Positions 26,975 through 35,438 of a stretch of 64,000 nt of DNA are shown here, one piece after another; positions within the stretch are counted from its first letter, which is position 1, and each line of letters begins with the position of its first letter. The notes beneath the pieces are model-generated. The model did no database searches, was not told the DNA's origin, and was given only the letters and a program-made list of their open reading frames with translations. Source of the DNA: Acidovorax sp. CCYZU-2555 (lineage in GTDB: Bacteria > Pseudomonadota > Gammaproteobacteria > Burkholderiales > Burkholderiaceae_C). The position numbers were made by a program, and so were the translations under genes. The stretch is from the NCBI RefSeq assembly GCF_018413525.1, contig NZ_JAHCDD010000002.1, positions 62,001 through 126,000 of the forward strand. Direction: 5' to 3'.

Positions 26975-27967
26975 ATGCAGGCATTGCACGAACCCGCAGG
27001 CGAGGGCGCCGAAACCATTTCCACCGAAGTCGCCCAGCAGGCCGTGCAGTGGTGGATGACGCTGCGCGGCGCGCCGGCCTCTGCGTCCGCGTCTGCGCGC
27101 CAGCGCGCGGCCTGGCAGCAATGGCGCGCGCAAAGCCCGGTGCATGAAGCCGCGTGGCAGCGCATCGAATCCGTGGGCCAGCAGATGGCCGGCATTTCGC
27201 TGCCGCTGGCGCGCGCCACGCTCGCCGGGCCGCATGCGCAGCGCCGGCGGCGCAGCGTGCAACTGCTCGTGGGCCTGGTCGTCGCCGGCGGCAGCTTTGC
27301 GCTGCTGCGGCAAACGCCCACCTGGCGTGCCTGGGCCGCCGATGAAGTCGCGGCGCTGGGCGAGCAGCGCCGGCTCGCGCTGCCCGATGGCGGCGCCATT
27401 GTGCTCAACACCGGCAGCGCCATCAATATCCGTTACGACAGCGCGCAGCGCGTGGTGCAGCTGGTGCGCGGCGAAATTCTGGTACAGACCGCGGCCGATG
27501 CGCAGCGCCGGCCGTTCATCGTCGAGACCGCTTTAGGCAGCGTGCGCGCGCTGGGCACGCGTTTCACGGTGCGCGAACGCGATGCCGGCGTCAGCGTTGA
27601 AGTGCTGCAAGGTGCGGTCATGCTGACGCCCGCGCAGGCACCGCAGGCCGCGCAACGGCTGCAGGCGGGCGAGCAGGGCATGTTCACCTCGCTGCGGGCG
27701 CAGAGCACGGGTGCGCTCGATGAGGCTGCAGGCGCCTGGGCCGATGGCATGCTGGTCGCGTCGCGCATGCGGCTGGACGACTTTCTCGCCGAGCTGGGCC
27801 GTTACCGGCGCGGCCGGCTGGGCTGTGACCCGGCCGTGGCCCATCTGCTGGTGTCGGGTGCCTACCCGCTGGCCGACACCGACCGCGTGCTCGCGGCGCT
27901 GACCAGCGCGCTGGCCGTCGAAGTGCATTTCTTCTCGCGCTACTGGGTGATGGTGCGGCCGGCTTAG
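26975..27967 (+). CDS. FecR-like sigma-factor regulator
   Basis: FecR proteins sit in the inner membrane, bind the sigma factor in the cytoplasm and read the N-terminal domain of a TonB-dependent receptor in the periplasm. The 330-residue product has the N-terminal sigma-binding region (QQAVQWWMTLRGAP, then AAWQQWRAQSPVHEAAWQRI), a membrane helix at about 90-106 (VQLLVGLVVAGGSFALL), a FecR domain (LPDGGAIVLNTGSAINIRYD) and a C-terminal STN-like part. Its stop overlaps the convergent LysR stop by four bases. The receptor with a matching STN domain lies 2.4 kb downstream. Confidence 0.9.
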   Translation: MQALHEPAGEGAETISTEVAQQAVQWWMTLRGAPASASASARQRAAWQQWRAQSPVHEAAWQRIESVGQQMAGISLPLARATLAGPHAQRRRRSVQLLVGLVVAGGSFALLRQTPTWRAWAADEVAALGEQRRLALPDGGAIVLNTGSAINIRYDSAQRVVQLVRGEILVQTAADAQRRPFIVETALGSVRALGTRFTVRERDAGVSVEVLQGAVMLTPAQAPQAAQRLQAGEQGMFTSLRAQSTGALDEAAGAWADGMLVASRMRLDDFLAELGRYRRGRLGCDPAVAHLLVSGAYPLADTDRVLAALTSALAVEVHFFSRYWVMVRPA

Positions 27968-28878
27968 GCGTCTTGCCTGGGCTGTTCCCAGGGCGGGGTG
28001 CGCAGCGCGTCGACGAGAAAATCCACCAGCCGGCGCACCTTGAGCGGCAGCTGCTTGCGCGTGGGATAGACCGCGAAAACGCCCAGTTCCGCGGCGCGGA
28101 AGCCGGGCATGAGTTCGACCAGCGCGCCGCTGCGCAAGTCTTCATGCACCAGGAAATCGGGCTGCAAAATGATGCCCTGGTGGGCCAGCGCCGCGGCCCG
28201 GCAGGTGTCGCCGTTGTTGGCGTGGATGCGCGAGTGCGTACGCACGGTCACTTCGCCGCCAGGGCCCTCGAAGCTCCAGTTGTCGCCCGAAGACCAGTAG
28301 GTGTAGGAAATCACGGCATGCCGCACCAGCTCCTGCGGATGCTGGGGCCTGCCTTGCAGCGCGAGGTAATCGGGCGAGGCGCACAACACCATGCGCGTGC
28401 GCGCCAACTGGCGACTCACCAGGCTGGAATCGGACAGCCGGGCGATGCGTATCACCAGGTCATAGCCTTCCTCGACCAGATCGACGACGCGATCCGACAA
28501 CACGATATCGAGCGTGACCTGCGGGTTCTGCGCTGCAAAGCGCCCCCACAGCGCCGCCAGATGCAGCGCGCCGAAAGTCTGCGGCGCACCGATGCGCAGC
28601 CGCCCCTGGGCCTGCAGCGCGCTGGAGCCGACTTCGCCCTCGGCCTCCTGCACGGCGGCGAGGATTTCCTTGCAGCGCTGGTAATAGGCCTGGCCTTCGC
28701 TGGTCAGCGACAGGCGGCGTGTGGTGCGCTGCAGCAGGCGCGTTCCCAGATGCGCTTCCAGCTCGTTCACATGGCGCGAGACCGCGGGCTTGGACAGCCC
28801 CGCGGCGTCCATCGCGCCCACAAAGCTGCCGGCCTCGACCACGGCCGTGAACGTCTTCATGGCTTGAAAAAGATCCAT
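27964..28878 (-). CDS. LysR-family regulator divergent from doxX
   Basis: The 304-residue regulator begins MDLFQAMKTFTAVVEAGSFV, with the recognition helix in GLSKPAVSRHVNELEAHLGT, placing it in the large AaeR/DsdC-like subgroup that commonly controls a divergent oxidoreductase or membrane-protein gene. It is head-to-head with the DoxX gene, the expected target. Its insertion between fecR and the TonB receptor breaks an otherwise continuous iron locus. Confidence 0.88.
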   Translation of the reverse strand: MDLFQAMKTFTAVVEAGSFVGAMDAAGLSKPAVSRHVNELEAHLGTRLLQRTTRRLSLTSEGQAYYQRCKEILAAVQEAEGEVGSSALQAQGRLRIGAPQTFGALHLAALWGRFAAQNPQVTLDIVLSDRVVDLVEEGYDLVIRIARLSDSSLVSRQLARTRMVLCASPDYLALQGRPQHPQELVRHAVISYTYWSSGDNWSFEGPGGEVTVRTHSRIHANNGDTCRAAALAHQGIILQPDFLVHEDLRSGALVELMPGFRAAELGVFAVYPTRKQLPLKVRRLVDFLVDALRTPPWEQPRQDA

Positions 28879-28923
28879 AGTCTCGAATTTCGGAACAATT
28901 TATACATCATAAGAGTGTTTATC

Positions 28924-28940
28924 TTGTTTGTTCAAAACAA
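28924..28940. promoter_or_regulatory. palindrome TTGTTT-N5-AAACAA in LysR/doxX intergenic region
   Basis: A perfect 6-5-6 palindrome lies 46 bases from the LysR start and 50 bases before the doxX ATG. It is a good candidate for the LysR operator. Confidence 0.5.
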
Positions 28941-28990
28941 TAAAGTTCATTGACGCCAGCAAACCGTGCAGGCACCACAAGGACAACACC

Positions 28991-29386
28991 ATGAACGCCA
29001 CCCTTTCACTGCTGGGCCGCATAGGCCTCTCGCTGCTTTTCATCATTTCGGGCTGGGGCAAGATCAGCGGCTATGCGGGCACCCAGCAATACATGGAGAC
29101 CATGGGCGTGCCCGGTGCGCTGCTGCCGCTGGTCATCCTGCTCGAACTCGGCGGCGGCCTGGCCATCGCGGCCGGCCTGTTCTCGCGCTGGGTCGCGCTG
29201 GCCCTGGCGGGCTTCTCGGTCGCGACGGCGCTGGTCTTCCATGCGAACTTCGGCGATGCGATGCAGGCCATCAACTTCTGGAAGAACGTGGGCATGGCGG
29301 GCGGCTTTCTGCTGCTGGCAGCCCAGGGCGCCGGTGCATTCAGCCTGGATGCCTTGATCAGCCGCCGCAAGGGCCAGTCGGCGTAA
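28991..29386 (+). CDS. DoxX-family membrane protein
   Basis: The 131-residue protein has four predicted membrane helices (about residues 5-25, 44-64, 70-90 and 100-118) and the DoxX hallmark SLLFIISGWGKISGYAGTQQ. DoxX proteins are associated with thiol/quinone redox or oxidative-stress functions; the exact role is uncertain. It is followed by a DODA-type dioxygenase gene after 66 bases, a pairing that recurs in proteobacteria. Confidence 0.85.
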   Translation: MNATLSLLGRIGLSLLFIISGWGKISGYAGTQQYMETMGVPGALLPLVILLELGGGLAIAAGLFSRWVALALAGFSVATALVFHANFGDAMQAINFWKNVGMAGGFLLLAAQGAGAFSLDALISRRKGQSA

Positions 29387-29452
29387 GACCCGCTGCCCGT
29401 ATCACCCCCAAGAAGCCGGCGCGTTGCGCCCGCTGACCCTGGAGAATTTTCC

Positions 29453-30280
29453 ATGTATCGCGCACCTTCTCTCTTCATCTCCCATGGCTCGCCGATGTTC
29501 GCGCTCGAACCCGGCGAACTCGGCCCCCATCTCGCGCAACTGGGCGCGGCGCTGCAGGATCTGTCGGCCATCGTCGTGGTGTCGCCGCACTGGCAGACGC
29601 GGGAGATCCGGGTCGCGGCCACGGCCAGGCCCGAAACCATTCACGATTTCGGCGGCTTTCCGGCGCCGTTGTATGCGCTGCACTATGAGCCGCCGGGCGC
29701 GCCTGATCTTGCCGCCGACATTGTGCAAATGCTCGCCGACGCCGGCCTGCCCGCGACGCTGGACGCGCAGCGCGGCCTCGATCACGGCGCCTGGGTGCCG
29801 CTGCGCTATCTCAAGCCCGCGGCCGACATTCCGGTGCTGCAGGTGTCGCTGCCCGCAAGAATGGATGCCAGCGGCGCGCTCGAACTGGGCCGGGCGCTGG
29901 CGCCGCTGCGCGCGCGCGGCGTGCTGATCGTCGGCTCGGGCAGCCTCACGCACAATCTCTACGAGTTCCGCGCGCACATCAGCGACCCGGAGTACGCACA
30001 GGCGTTTGCCGACTGGGCGGCCGATGCCGTCGCGCGTCGGGATGAAGAGGCGCTGGTCGATTACCGCCGCCGCGCGCCGCACGCCGAACGCGCCCATCCC
30101 ACCGAGGAACATTACCTGCCGCTGCTGGTGGCGCTGGGCGCGAGCGCGCCGCACGAAATCAGCAGCTTGATTCCCGGCGGCATGACCTATGGCGTGCTGT
30201 CTATGGACTCTTTCGGCTTCGGCCTGCAGTCCGTGGCTGCAGGCTTTCAAGCGCCCGGACAGGGACACGAAAATAAATGA
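29453..30280 (+). CDS. DODA-type (LigB-fold) extradiol aromatic ring-opening dioxygenase
   Basis: The 275-residue product belongs to the class III extradiol family that includes plant DODA and E. coli YgiD. Probable metal-binding and active-site histidines are His11 (FISHGSPMFALEP), His46 (VVVSPHWQ), His112 (GLDHGAWVPL) and His168 (GSGSLTHNLYEF), with HDFGGFP around residue 65. It would open the ring of a catecholic compound; the natural substrate is unknown. It probably shares a transcript with doxX. Confidence 0.87.
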   Translation: MYRAPSLFISHGSPMFALEPGELGPHLAQLGAALQDLSAIVVVSPHWQTREIRVAATARPETIHDFGGFPAPLYALHYEPPGAPDLAADIVQMLADAGLPATLDAQRGLDHGAWVPLRYLKPAADIPVLQVSLPARMDASGALELGRALAPLRARGVLIVGSGSLTHNLYEFRAHISDPEYAQAFADWAADAVARRDEEALVDYRRRAPHAERAHPTEEHYLPLLVALGASAPHEISSLIPGGMTYGVLSMDSFGFGLQSVAAGFQAPGQGHENK

Positions 30281-30373
30281 GCTGATTGCACTGGGTTGGG
30301 TGTCATCAGGGCAAGGAGCGCATCGGTATGCGCTCACGGCTCTATTCATCCTCTTCTTTTCACAAGGCTTTCC

Positions 30374-32905
30374 ATGCGCCCCCAGACTGTGCAGCAGCTT
30401 TCCTTTGCCGATTCCCTTGACTGCGTGCCTTTGCGTCCCGGCCCGGTCGCGCTGGCGCTGCGCGTGCTGTGCGTGGGCACGCTGGCGAGCCTGGCCGTCG
30501 CGGCCACGCTGGCGCCGCAGTCGGCCCGGGCCCAGGCGGGAACGCAGCAGGGCGCGGCGCAGCGCCAATACGCGATTCCTGCAGGCCCGCTGGAAACCGT
30601 GCTCAACCGCCTGGGGCGCGAGGCCGGCGCGCTGCTGACCTTCGATTCGACGATCACCGACGGACTGCGCAGCGGCGGCGTCAACGGCCAGTTCGCGGTG
30701 CAGCAGGCGCTGGAGCAGGCGCTCAAGGGCACCGACCTGATGGTCGTGCGCTCGGCCGGCGGCGGCTATACGCTGCGCGCCATGCCCACGGCGTCGCAAG
30801 GCGCGGGCGGCGCCACTCTGGCGGCCGTGACCGTGACGGCCGCGGCACGTGGCGATGGCCGCACCGACGGTTCGGGCAGCTATGCAGCCGGGCCTTCGGC
30901 CGGGGCCACGGGCCTGAGCCTGACGCTGCGCGAGACGCCGCAGTCGGTCACCGTGGTCACGCGCCAGCAGATGGACGACCAGGGCAGCACCAGCGTATCG
31001 GATGTCATGCGCCAGGCCGCGGGCATCACGGTGCAGAGCTACGACAGCGAGCGTTCGAACTTCAACGCGCGCGGCTTTTCCATCACCCAGTTCCAGTACG
31101 ACGGCGTGACCAAGGACTACGACGGTGTCTACGATTGGGGCGCGACCAACAGCGACATGACCATCTTCGACCGCGTCGAAATCGTCAAGGGCGCGACCGG
31201 GCTGATGGGCGGAACGGGCGATCCGTCGGCGGCCGTCAATTTCATTCGCAAGCGCCCCAGCGAGCAGTTCGCGGGCTCGGTCACGGCGAGCCTGGGCTCG
31301 TGGAACAACGCACGCACCGAACTCGATCTGTCGAGCCCGCTCAACGCCAGCGGCAGCGTGCGCGGCCGCGTGGTCGCGGCCTATCAGGACCGCGAATCGC
31401 ATCTGGACCACTACCAGCAGAAGAAAAGCGTGTTCTACGGCGTGGTCGAGGCCGATCTCACGCGCGACACGCGCCTCACGGTGGGTGCCGACTACCAGAA
31501 CACCGATCCGCGCGGCTCGACCTGGACGGGTTTCCCGCTGTTCTTCAGCGACGGCAGCCGCACCGATTGGGACCGTTCATTCAACCCGGCCACCAGCTGG
31601 AGCGAACGCAAGCTCACGTCGCGCAATGTGTTCGCGACGCTGGAGCAGCGGCTGGCGAACGACTGGAAATTCAAGCTCACGGCGAACAACGAAAGCAGCA
31701 AGCACCGCTCGCTGCTGGGCTCGGCCAGCGGCGGTTATCCCGACCCGGTGACCGGCGAAGGCATGTACTTCTTCATGGGCGATTTCCGCGGCAACCGCAC
31801 GCAGAACACGCTCAGCGCAAGCCTGTCGGGCCCGTACGAACTGTGGGGCCGCACGCACGAAGCGATGTTCGGCGCGACCTGGTCCGACACGAATACCGAT
31901 GGCCCCTGGTCCGAGTCGCTGTACCCGTCGCTGCCGGGCAGCATCTTCGGCTGGAGCGGCAACTATGCGCAGCCGGCCTTCCCGCCGATCGCGGCCCATG
32001 ACGAGAAGCGCCGCCAGTCGTCGTTCTATGGCGCCACACGGCTGCGGCCCACGGACGCGCTGTCGGTGATCGTCGGCGCGCGCGTGAGCCGGGTCGACGC
32101 CAGCGACAGCCGCGTGTACAGCGACGGCGTGACGCCGGCGCTCGAAAGCAGCATGCGCACGCGCGGCCAGGTCACGCCCTATGCGGGCCTGGTCTATGAC
32201 CTCAACGACCGCTATTCGGTCTATGGCAGCTACACCAGCATCTTCTCGCCGCAGACTTCGCGCGATGCCAACCGCCAGTTCCTGCCCGAAGTGCAGGGCA
32301 AGAGCTTCGAAGCCGGCGTCAAGGGCGAGTTCCTCGACGGCCGCGTCAACGCGAGCCTGGCCGCGTTCCGCATCGAGCAGGACAACATCGCCGAATACGT
32401 CGATTTCGTCGATGGCGAGTCGGTGTACAAGCCCATCAAGGGCGTGACCAGCAAGGGCATAGAGGCCGAAGTCAGCGGCGAGATCGCGCCCGGCTGGAAC
32501 CTGCAGGCCGGCTATGCCTATGCCCATGTGCGCAACGCCCAGGGCGAACGCGTCTACGGCTCCACGCAGATGCTGAGCCAGCCCGCGCAGACGCTGCGGC
32601 TGTCGACCAGCTATAGGTTGCGCGGCGACTGGAACGCGCTCACGGTGGGCGGCAACGTGACCTGGCAGAGCGCGACCGACGGCCGTGTCTGGCACCCGGT
32701 GGCGAGCGACTACGCGAGCATTCGCCAGAAGGGCTATACGCTCGTGGGCCTCATGGCGCGCTACCAGTTCAGCGCGCAGCTGTCGGCGGCGCTGCACATC
32801 AAGAACCTGTTCGACACCAAGTACTACTCGGGTCTGGGACTGTTCGAAACCGGCTTCTACGGCGAGCCGCGCAGTGCGTCGGTGACGGTGCGTTACCAGT
32901 TCTGA
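30374..32905 (+). CDS. TonB-dependent siderophore receptor with N-terminal signalling (STN) domain
   Basis: The 843-residue outer-membrane receptor has a signal peptide ending around ARAQA (residue 55), an STN domain from about residue 66 (YAIPAGPLETVLNRLGREAG), a plug around 150-260 (LTLRETPQSVTVVTRQQMDD, VEIVKGATGLMGGTGDPSA) and a beta-barrel ending in the outer-membrane signature VTVRYQF. The plug motifs are those of ferric-siderophore receptors of the FpvA/FoxA/FhuE group. The STN domain implies a FecI/FecR partner, and such a pair lies at 26466-27967. Start at 30374 is preferred over an in-frame upstream codon because the signal sequence begins there. Confidence 0.92.
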   Translation: MRPQTVQQLSFADSLDCVPLRPGPVALALRVLCVGTLASLAVAATLAPQSARAQAGTQQGAAQRQYAIPAGPLETVLNRLGREAGALLTFDSTITDGLRSGGVNGQFAVQQALEQALKGTDLMVVRSAGGGYTLRAMPTASQGAGGATLAAVTVTAAARGDGRTDGSGSYAAGPSAGATGLSLTLRETPQSVTVVTRQQMDDQGSTSVSDVMRQAAGITVQSYDSERSNFNARGFSITQFQYDGVTKDYDGVYDWGATNSDMTIFDRVEIVKGATGLMGGTGDPSAAVNFIRKRPSEQFAGSVTASLGSWNNARTELDLSSPLNASGSVRGRVVAAYQDRESHLDHYQQKKSVFYGVVEADLTRDTRLTVGADYQNTDPRGSTWTGFPLFFSDGSRTDWDRSFNPATSWSERKLTSRNVFATLEQRLANDWKFKLTANNESSKHRSLLGSASGGYPDPVTGEGMYFFMGDFRGNRTQNTLSASLSGPYELWGRTHEAMFGATWSDTNTDGPWSESLYPSLPGSIFGWSGNYAQPAFPPIAAHDEKRRQSSFYGATRLRPTDALSVIVGARVSRVDASDSRVYSDGVTPALESSMRTRGQVTPYAGLVYDLNDRYSVYGSYTSIFSPQTSRDANRQFLPEVQGKSFEAGVKGEFLDGRVNASLAAFRIEQDNIAEYVDFVDGESVYKPIKGVTSKGIEAEVSGEIAPGWNLQAGYAYAHVRNAQGERVYGSTQMLSQPAQTLRLSTSYRLRGDWNALTVGGNVTWQSATDGRVWHPVASDYASIRQKGYTLVGLMARYQFSAQLSAALHIKNLFDTKYYSGLGLFETGFYGEPRSASVTVRYQF

Positions 32906-32913
32906 CCGGACTG

Positions 32914-32949
32914 GGGCGGCGTTGGCCGTGCCGCCCTGTGTTGTTTTTT
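32914..32949 (+). terminator. terminator after the TonB-dependent receptor gene
   Basis: GGGCGGC (32914-32920) and GCCGCCC (32930-32936) form a 7-bp stem, followed by TGTGTTGTTTTTT. Confidence 0.7.
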
Positions 32950-32998
32950 GCGACGCCTGACGCAGGCGCATCGCGGCGCATCTAGAATCGCCGCCAGG

Positions 32999-33023
32999 CA
33001 TGAGAGTGAGATTCATTCTCATG
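32999..33023. promoter_or_regulatory. Fur box upstream of the DUF3649-PepSY-DUF3325 operon
   Basis: TGAGATT-C-ATTCTCA at 33007-33021 matches 11 of 14 positions of the 7-1-7 Fur consensus TGATAAT-N-ATTATCA. A second perfect inverted repeat, CATGAGA at 32999-33005 and TCTCATG at 33017-33023, overlaps it. It lies about 100 bases before the first gene of the operon. Confidence 0.65.
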
Positions 33024-33125
33024 CCTCTCCCTCCACCGACGACCGCCGCCGCTGCCAGGGCCGGCGTTGAGGCCTGTCATGGAGCTTCGCGCCCATCCCT
33101 GCGTGTTTTTTCCTCTGGCCTCTGC

Positions 33126-33416
33126 ATGAACCGTTCACCCACTCATCACCCCGGTCTGTGCCTGCTGTCCCGTGTGGCCGCCGCCGTGTTCGGCGGCTAT
33201 CTGCTGGCCAGCGCCTGGAGCGTGTTCAGTGGCGCGGTGTTTCCTGGCGGCGCCGAGGCCGTGCTCGCGGGCGTGCAGCTGAGTTTCGTGGTGTATGTGG
33301 CCGCGGCGATCTGGGCGTTTTCGCCCGTGCCGCCGCGCCGCGTCTGGGCCGGGCTGCTGCTGCCGGCCGCCTTGCTGGTCGTGCTGGCGGCGCTGCTGCC
33401 GCGTTTTGGAGTTTGA
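33126..33416 (+). CDS. small membrane protein, DUF3649-type, iron-uptake operon
   Basis: The 96-residue protein has three hydrophobic segments (about residues 15-35, 45-65 and 72-90) and resembles DUF3649 proteins, found next to PepSY-domain membrane proteins in iron-uptake loci. Function is not established. Its stop is one base before the PepSY gene start. An upstream in-frame extension begins inside the Fur box and is not used. Confidence 0.7.
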   Translation: MNRSPTHHPGLCLLSRVAAAVFGGYLLASAWSVFSGAVFPGGAEAVLAGVQLSFVVYVAAAIWAFSPVPPRRVWAGLLLPAALLVVLAALLPRFGV

Positions 33417-33417
33417 G

Positions 33418-35085
33418 ATGGCCAAGGCGCAAGCAACGACCGGTGCCGGGCAGGGCGGCTTTCGCCAGGCCCAGGCCTGGCTGCACACCTGGTGCGGACT
33501 GTGGTTTTCCTGGCTGCTGTTCGCGGTGTTTCTTACCGGCACGCTGGCAGTGTTCGAGGAGCCCATCACCCACTGGATGACGCCCGAACACCATGCCGAA
33601 GAGGCCGCGGTGCTCGCGGCGCCGGCCAAGCCAACGGTTTCGCTGGGCCAGCGGCTGGACTGGGGCGTGGCCTATATGCAAAAGCACCACCCCGGCGCGG
33701 GCATGTGGGAGCTGTGGCCGGCCGACGCACAGGGTGCGGGCGATCTGCGTGTGTTCTGGTTCGACAGCCAGCGGCAATACGCTTCGGCCGAACTCGATAC
33801 GGCCAGCGGCGAACCGCTGGCCGCGGCCGAACATGCGCCCGCGCGCCAGACGCAGGGCGGCCACCATTTCGTCGACTTCCATTACGAGCTGCATGCGGGC
33901 CAGGTGGGGCTGTGGATCGTGGGCATTGCCGCGATGGCGATGCTGGTGGCGCTGGTCAGCGGCGTGATCACGCACAAGCGCATCTTCAAGGACTTCTTCA
34001 CGTTTCGCACGCGCAAGGGCCAGCGCAGCTGGCTCGATGCGCACAACGCGGTCGCGGTATTGACGCTGCCGTTCCAGTTCATGATCGCCTATACCGGCAT
34101 CGTGATTTCGGGCCTGACGTTCATGCCCGCGGGCGTGGTCGCGCAGTACGGCGTGGGCGGCGCAGCGGCTTTCCAGGCCGCGCTCAACGAGCCCGGCAAA
34201 CCGCAGCTTTCGGGCCTGGCCATGGCCGTGCCGCCCCTCGAATCGTTCGCCTTGCGCGGCCAGCAGCTGATGGGCCAGCCGGTGCGCGCCGTGGTGATCG
34301 ATCATCCAGGCGACGCGGCGGCGCGCATAGGCGTCTACGGCTGGAACGAAGACGCGGGAGCGCAGCAGCGCCTGAGCCCCAGCAGCGGCCTGGCGATGTT
34401 CTCCGCGGCCACGGGCGAAGTGCTGCAGGTGCGCCTGCCCGGCGGCGTCGATGGCGGCAAGGCCTCGCTCACGCAGTCGGTGCTGGCCGGGCTGCACATG
34501 GTCGCGTTCGGCGGCTTTGCGCTCAAGTGGCTTTATTTTCTCTGCGGCCTCGCGGGCAGCGCGATGATGGCCACGGGCGCCATCCTGTTCATCGTCAAGC
34601 GCCGCACGCGGCATCTGGGCGAGTTCGGCGGCGCGACGGCGCGGGTCTACCAGCTGATCGAAGCCGCGAACGTCGCGGCCATTGCCGGCCTGGCCACGGC
34701 CTGCATAGGCTATCTGTGGGCCAATCGGCTGGTGCCTCTGGGCCTGGCCCACCGCGACGATTGGGAGCTGGCGGTGTTCTTCGGCATCTGGGCGCTGGCG
34801 CTGGTGCATGCGCTCGCGCGCCCGGCCGCGGCCGCATGGAAAGAGCAACTGGGCCTGCTGGCCGCGCTGTGCGTACTGCTGCCGGTGATCAACGCGCTCA
34901 CGGTGGGCGACCATCTGCCCGCGCAGCTGCTGCGCGGCGATTGGGAAAGCGCTGGCGTTGAATTGTTTGCGCTCGCCACCGGCCTGGCCGCGCTCTGGGG
35001 TCTGCGCTGGATGGCGCGGCGCAAAGCCGCAGCCGGCAGCGCGCGCCGCTCGGGCGCTGGCATTGAATCGCAGGTGAAAGCATGA
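33418..35085 (+). CDS. PepSY-associated TM-helix protein (PiuB-like), siderophore/iron utilisation
   Basis: The 555-residue inner-membrane protein has a first helix WLLFAVFLTGTLAVFEEPIT, a periplasmic loop with HHFVDFHYELHAGQVG, helix plus basic turn GVITHKRIFKDFFTFRTRKG, and RSWLDAHNAVAVLTLPFQFM, all typical of PepSY_TM proteins. Several more helices fill the C-terminal half. Related proteins are thought to reduce or release iron from siderophores at the inner membrane, though the mechanism is not settled. It overlaps the next gene by four bases. Confidence 0.88.
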   Translation: MAKAQATTGAGQGGFRQAQAWLHTWCGLWFSWLLFAVFLTGTLAVFEEPITHWMTPEHHAEEAAVLAAPAKPTVSLGQRLDWGVAYMQKHHPGAGMWELWPADAQGAGDLRVFWFDSQRQYASAELDTASGEPLAAAEHAPARQTQGGHHFVDFHYELHAGQVGLWIVGIAAMAMLVALVSGVITHKRIFKDFFTFRTRKGQRSWLDAHNAVAVLTLPFQFMIAYTGIVISGLTFMPAGVVAQYGVGGAAAFQAALNEPGKPQLSGLAMAVPPLESFALRGQQLMGQPVRAVVIDHPGDAAARIGVYGWNEDAGAQQRLSPSSGLAMFSAATGEVLQVRLPGGVDGGKASLTQSVLAGLHMVAFGGFALKWLYFLCGLAGSAMMATGAILFIVKRRTRHLGEFGGATARVYQLIEAANVAAIAGLATACIGYLWANRLVPLGLAHRDDWELAVFFGIWALALVHALARPAAAAWKEQLGLLAALCVLLPVINALTVGDHLPAQLLRGDWESAGVELFALATGLAALWGLRWMARRKAAAGSARRSGAGIESQVKA

Positions 35086-35429
35086 GTGATCTGGTCGCTG
35101 GGATGTTGTCGCTGGCGTTGGCGTTTGCGGGCATGGCCGCGTTGGCCTTTGCCATGGAGCGCCACTATGAGCAGCTCACGGGAGCGCGTGCCTTGCCGCC
35201 TGCGCGGCGGCTGCGCTGTCTGGGCGCGGCGCTGTTGCTGGTGTCGGCGCTGCCCTGTGTCCGGGTCTGGGGCGTTACAGTGGGCAGCGTCGCCTGGCTG
35301 GGCTTTCTGTCGGCCGGCGCCATCGTCTGCGTGGCGTTGATCAGCGCCGCGCCGCGCTGGGCCGCGCGCGCGGCCGCAGTAGTCGGCGCGGCAGCGGTGC
35401 TGGCGCTGGGCCAGGCTTTTGCGCGCTGA
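35082..35429 (+). CDS. small membrane protein, DUF3325-type
   Basis: The 115-residue protein has four hydrophobic stretches and resembles DUF3325 proteins, regular partners of PepSY and DUF3649 proteins in siderophore loci. Its ATGA start overlaps the PepSY stop, showing translational coupling. No catalytic motif is visible and no function is known. Confidence 0.72.
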   Translation: MSDLVAGMLSLALAFAGMAALAFAMERHYEQLTGARALPPARRLRCLGAALLLVSALPCVRVWGVTVGSVAWLGFLSAGAIVCVALISAAPRWAARAAAVVGAAAVLALGQAFAR

Positions 35430-35438
35430 CCCTGGCGC

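Noticed and set aside
29402-31411. 669-codon antisense frame over the dioxygenase and TonB receptor genes
   Set aside because: Shadow frame; the plus-strand products have clear motifs.
33226-34914. 562-codon antisense frame over the PepSY gene
   Set aside because: Shadow frame with no recognisable domain.
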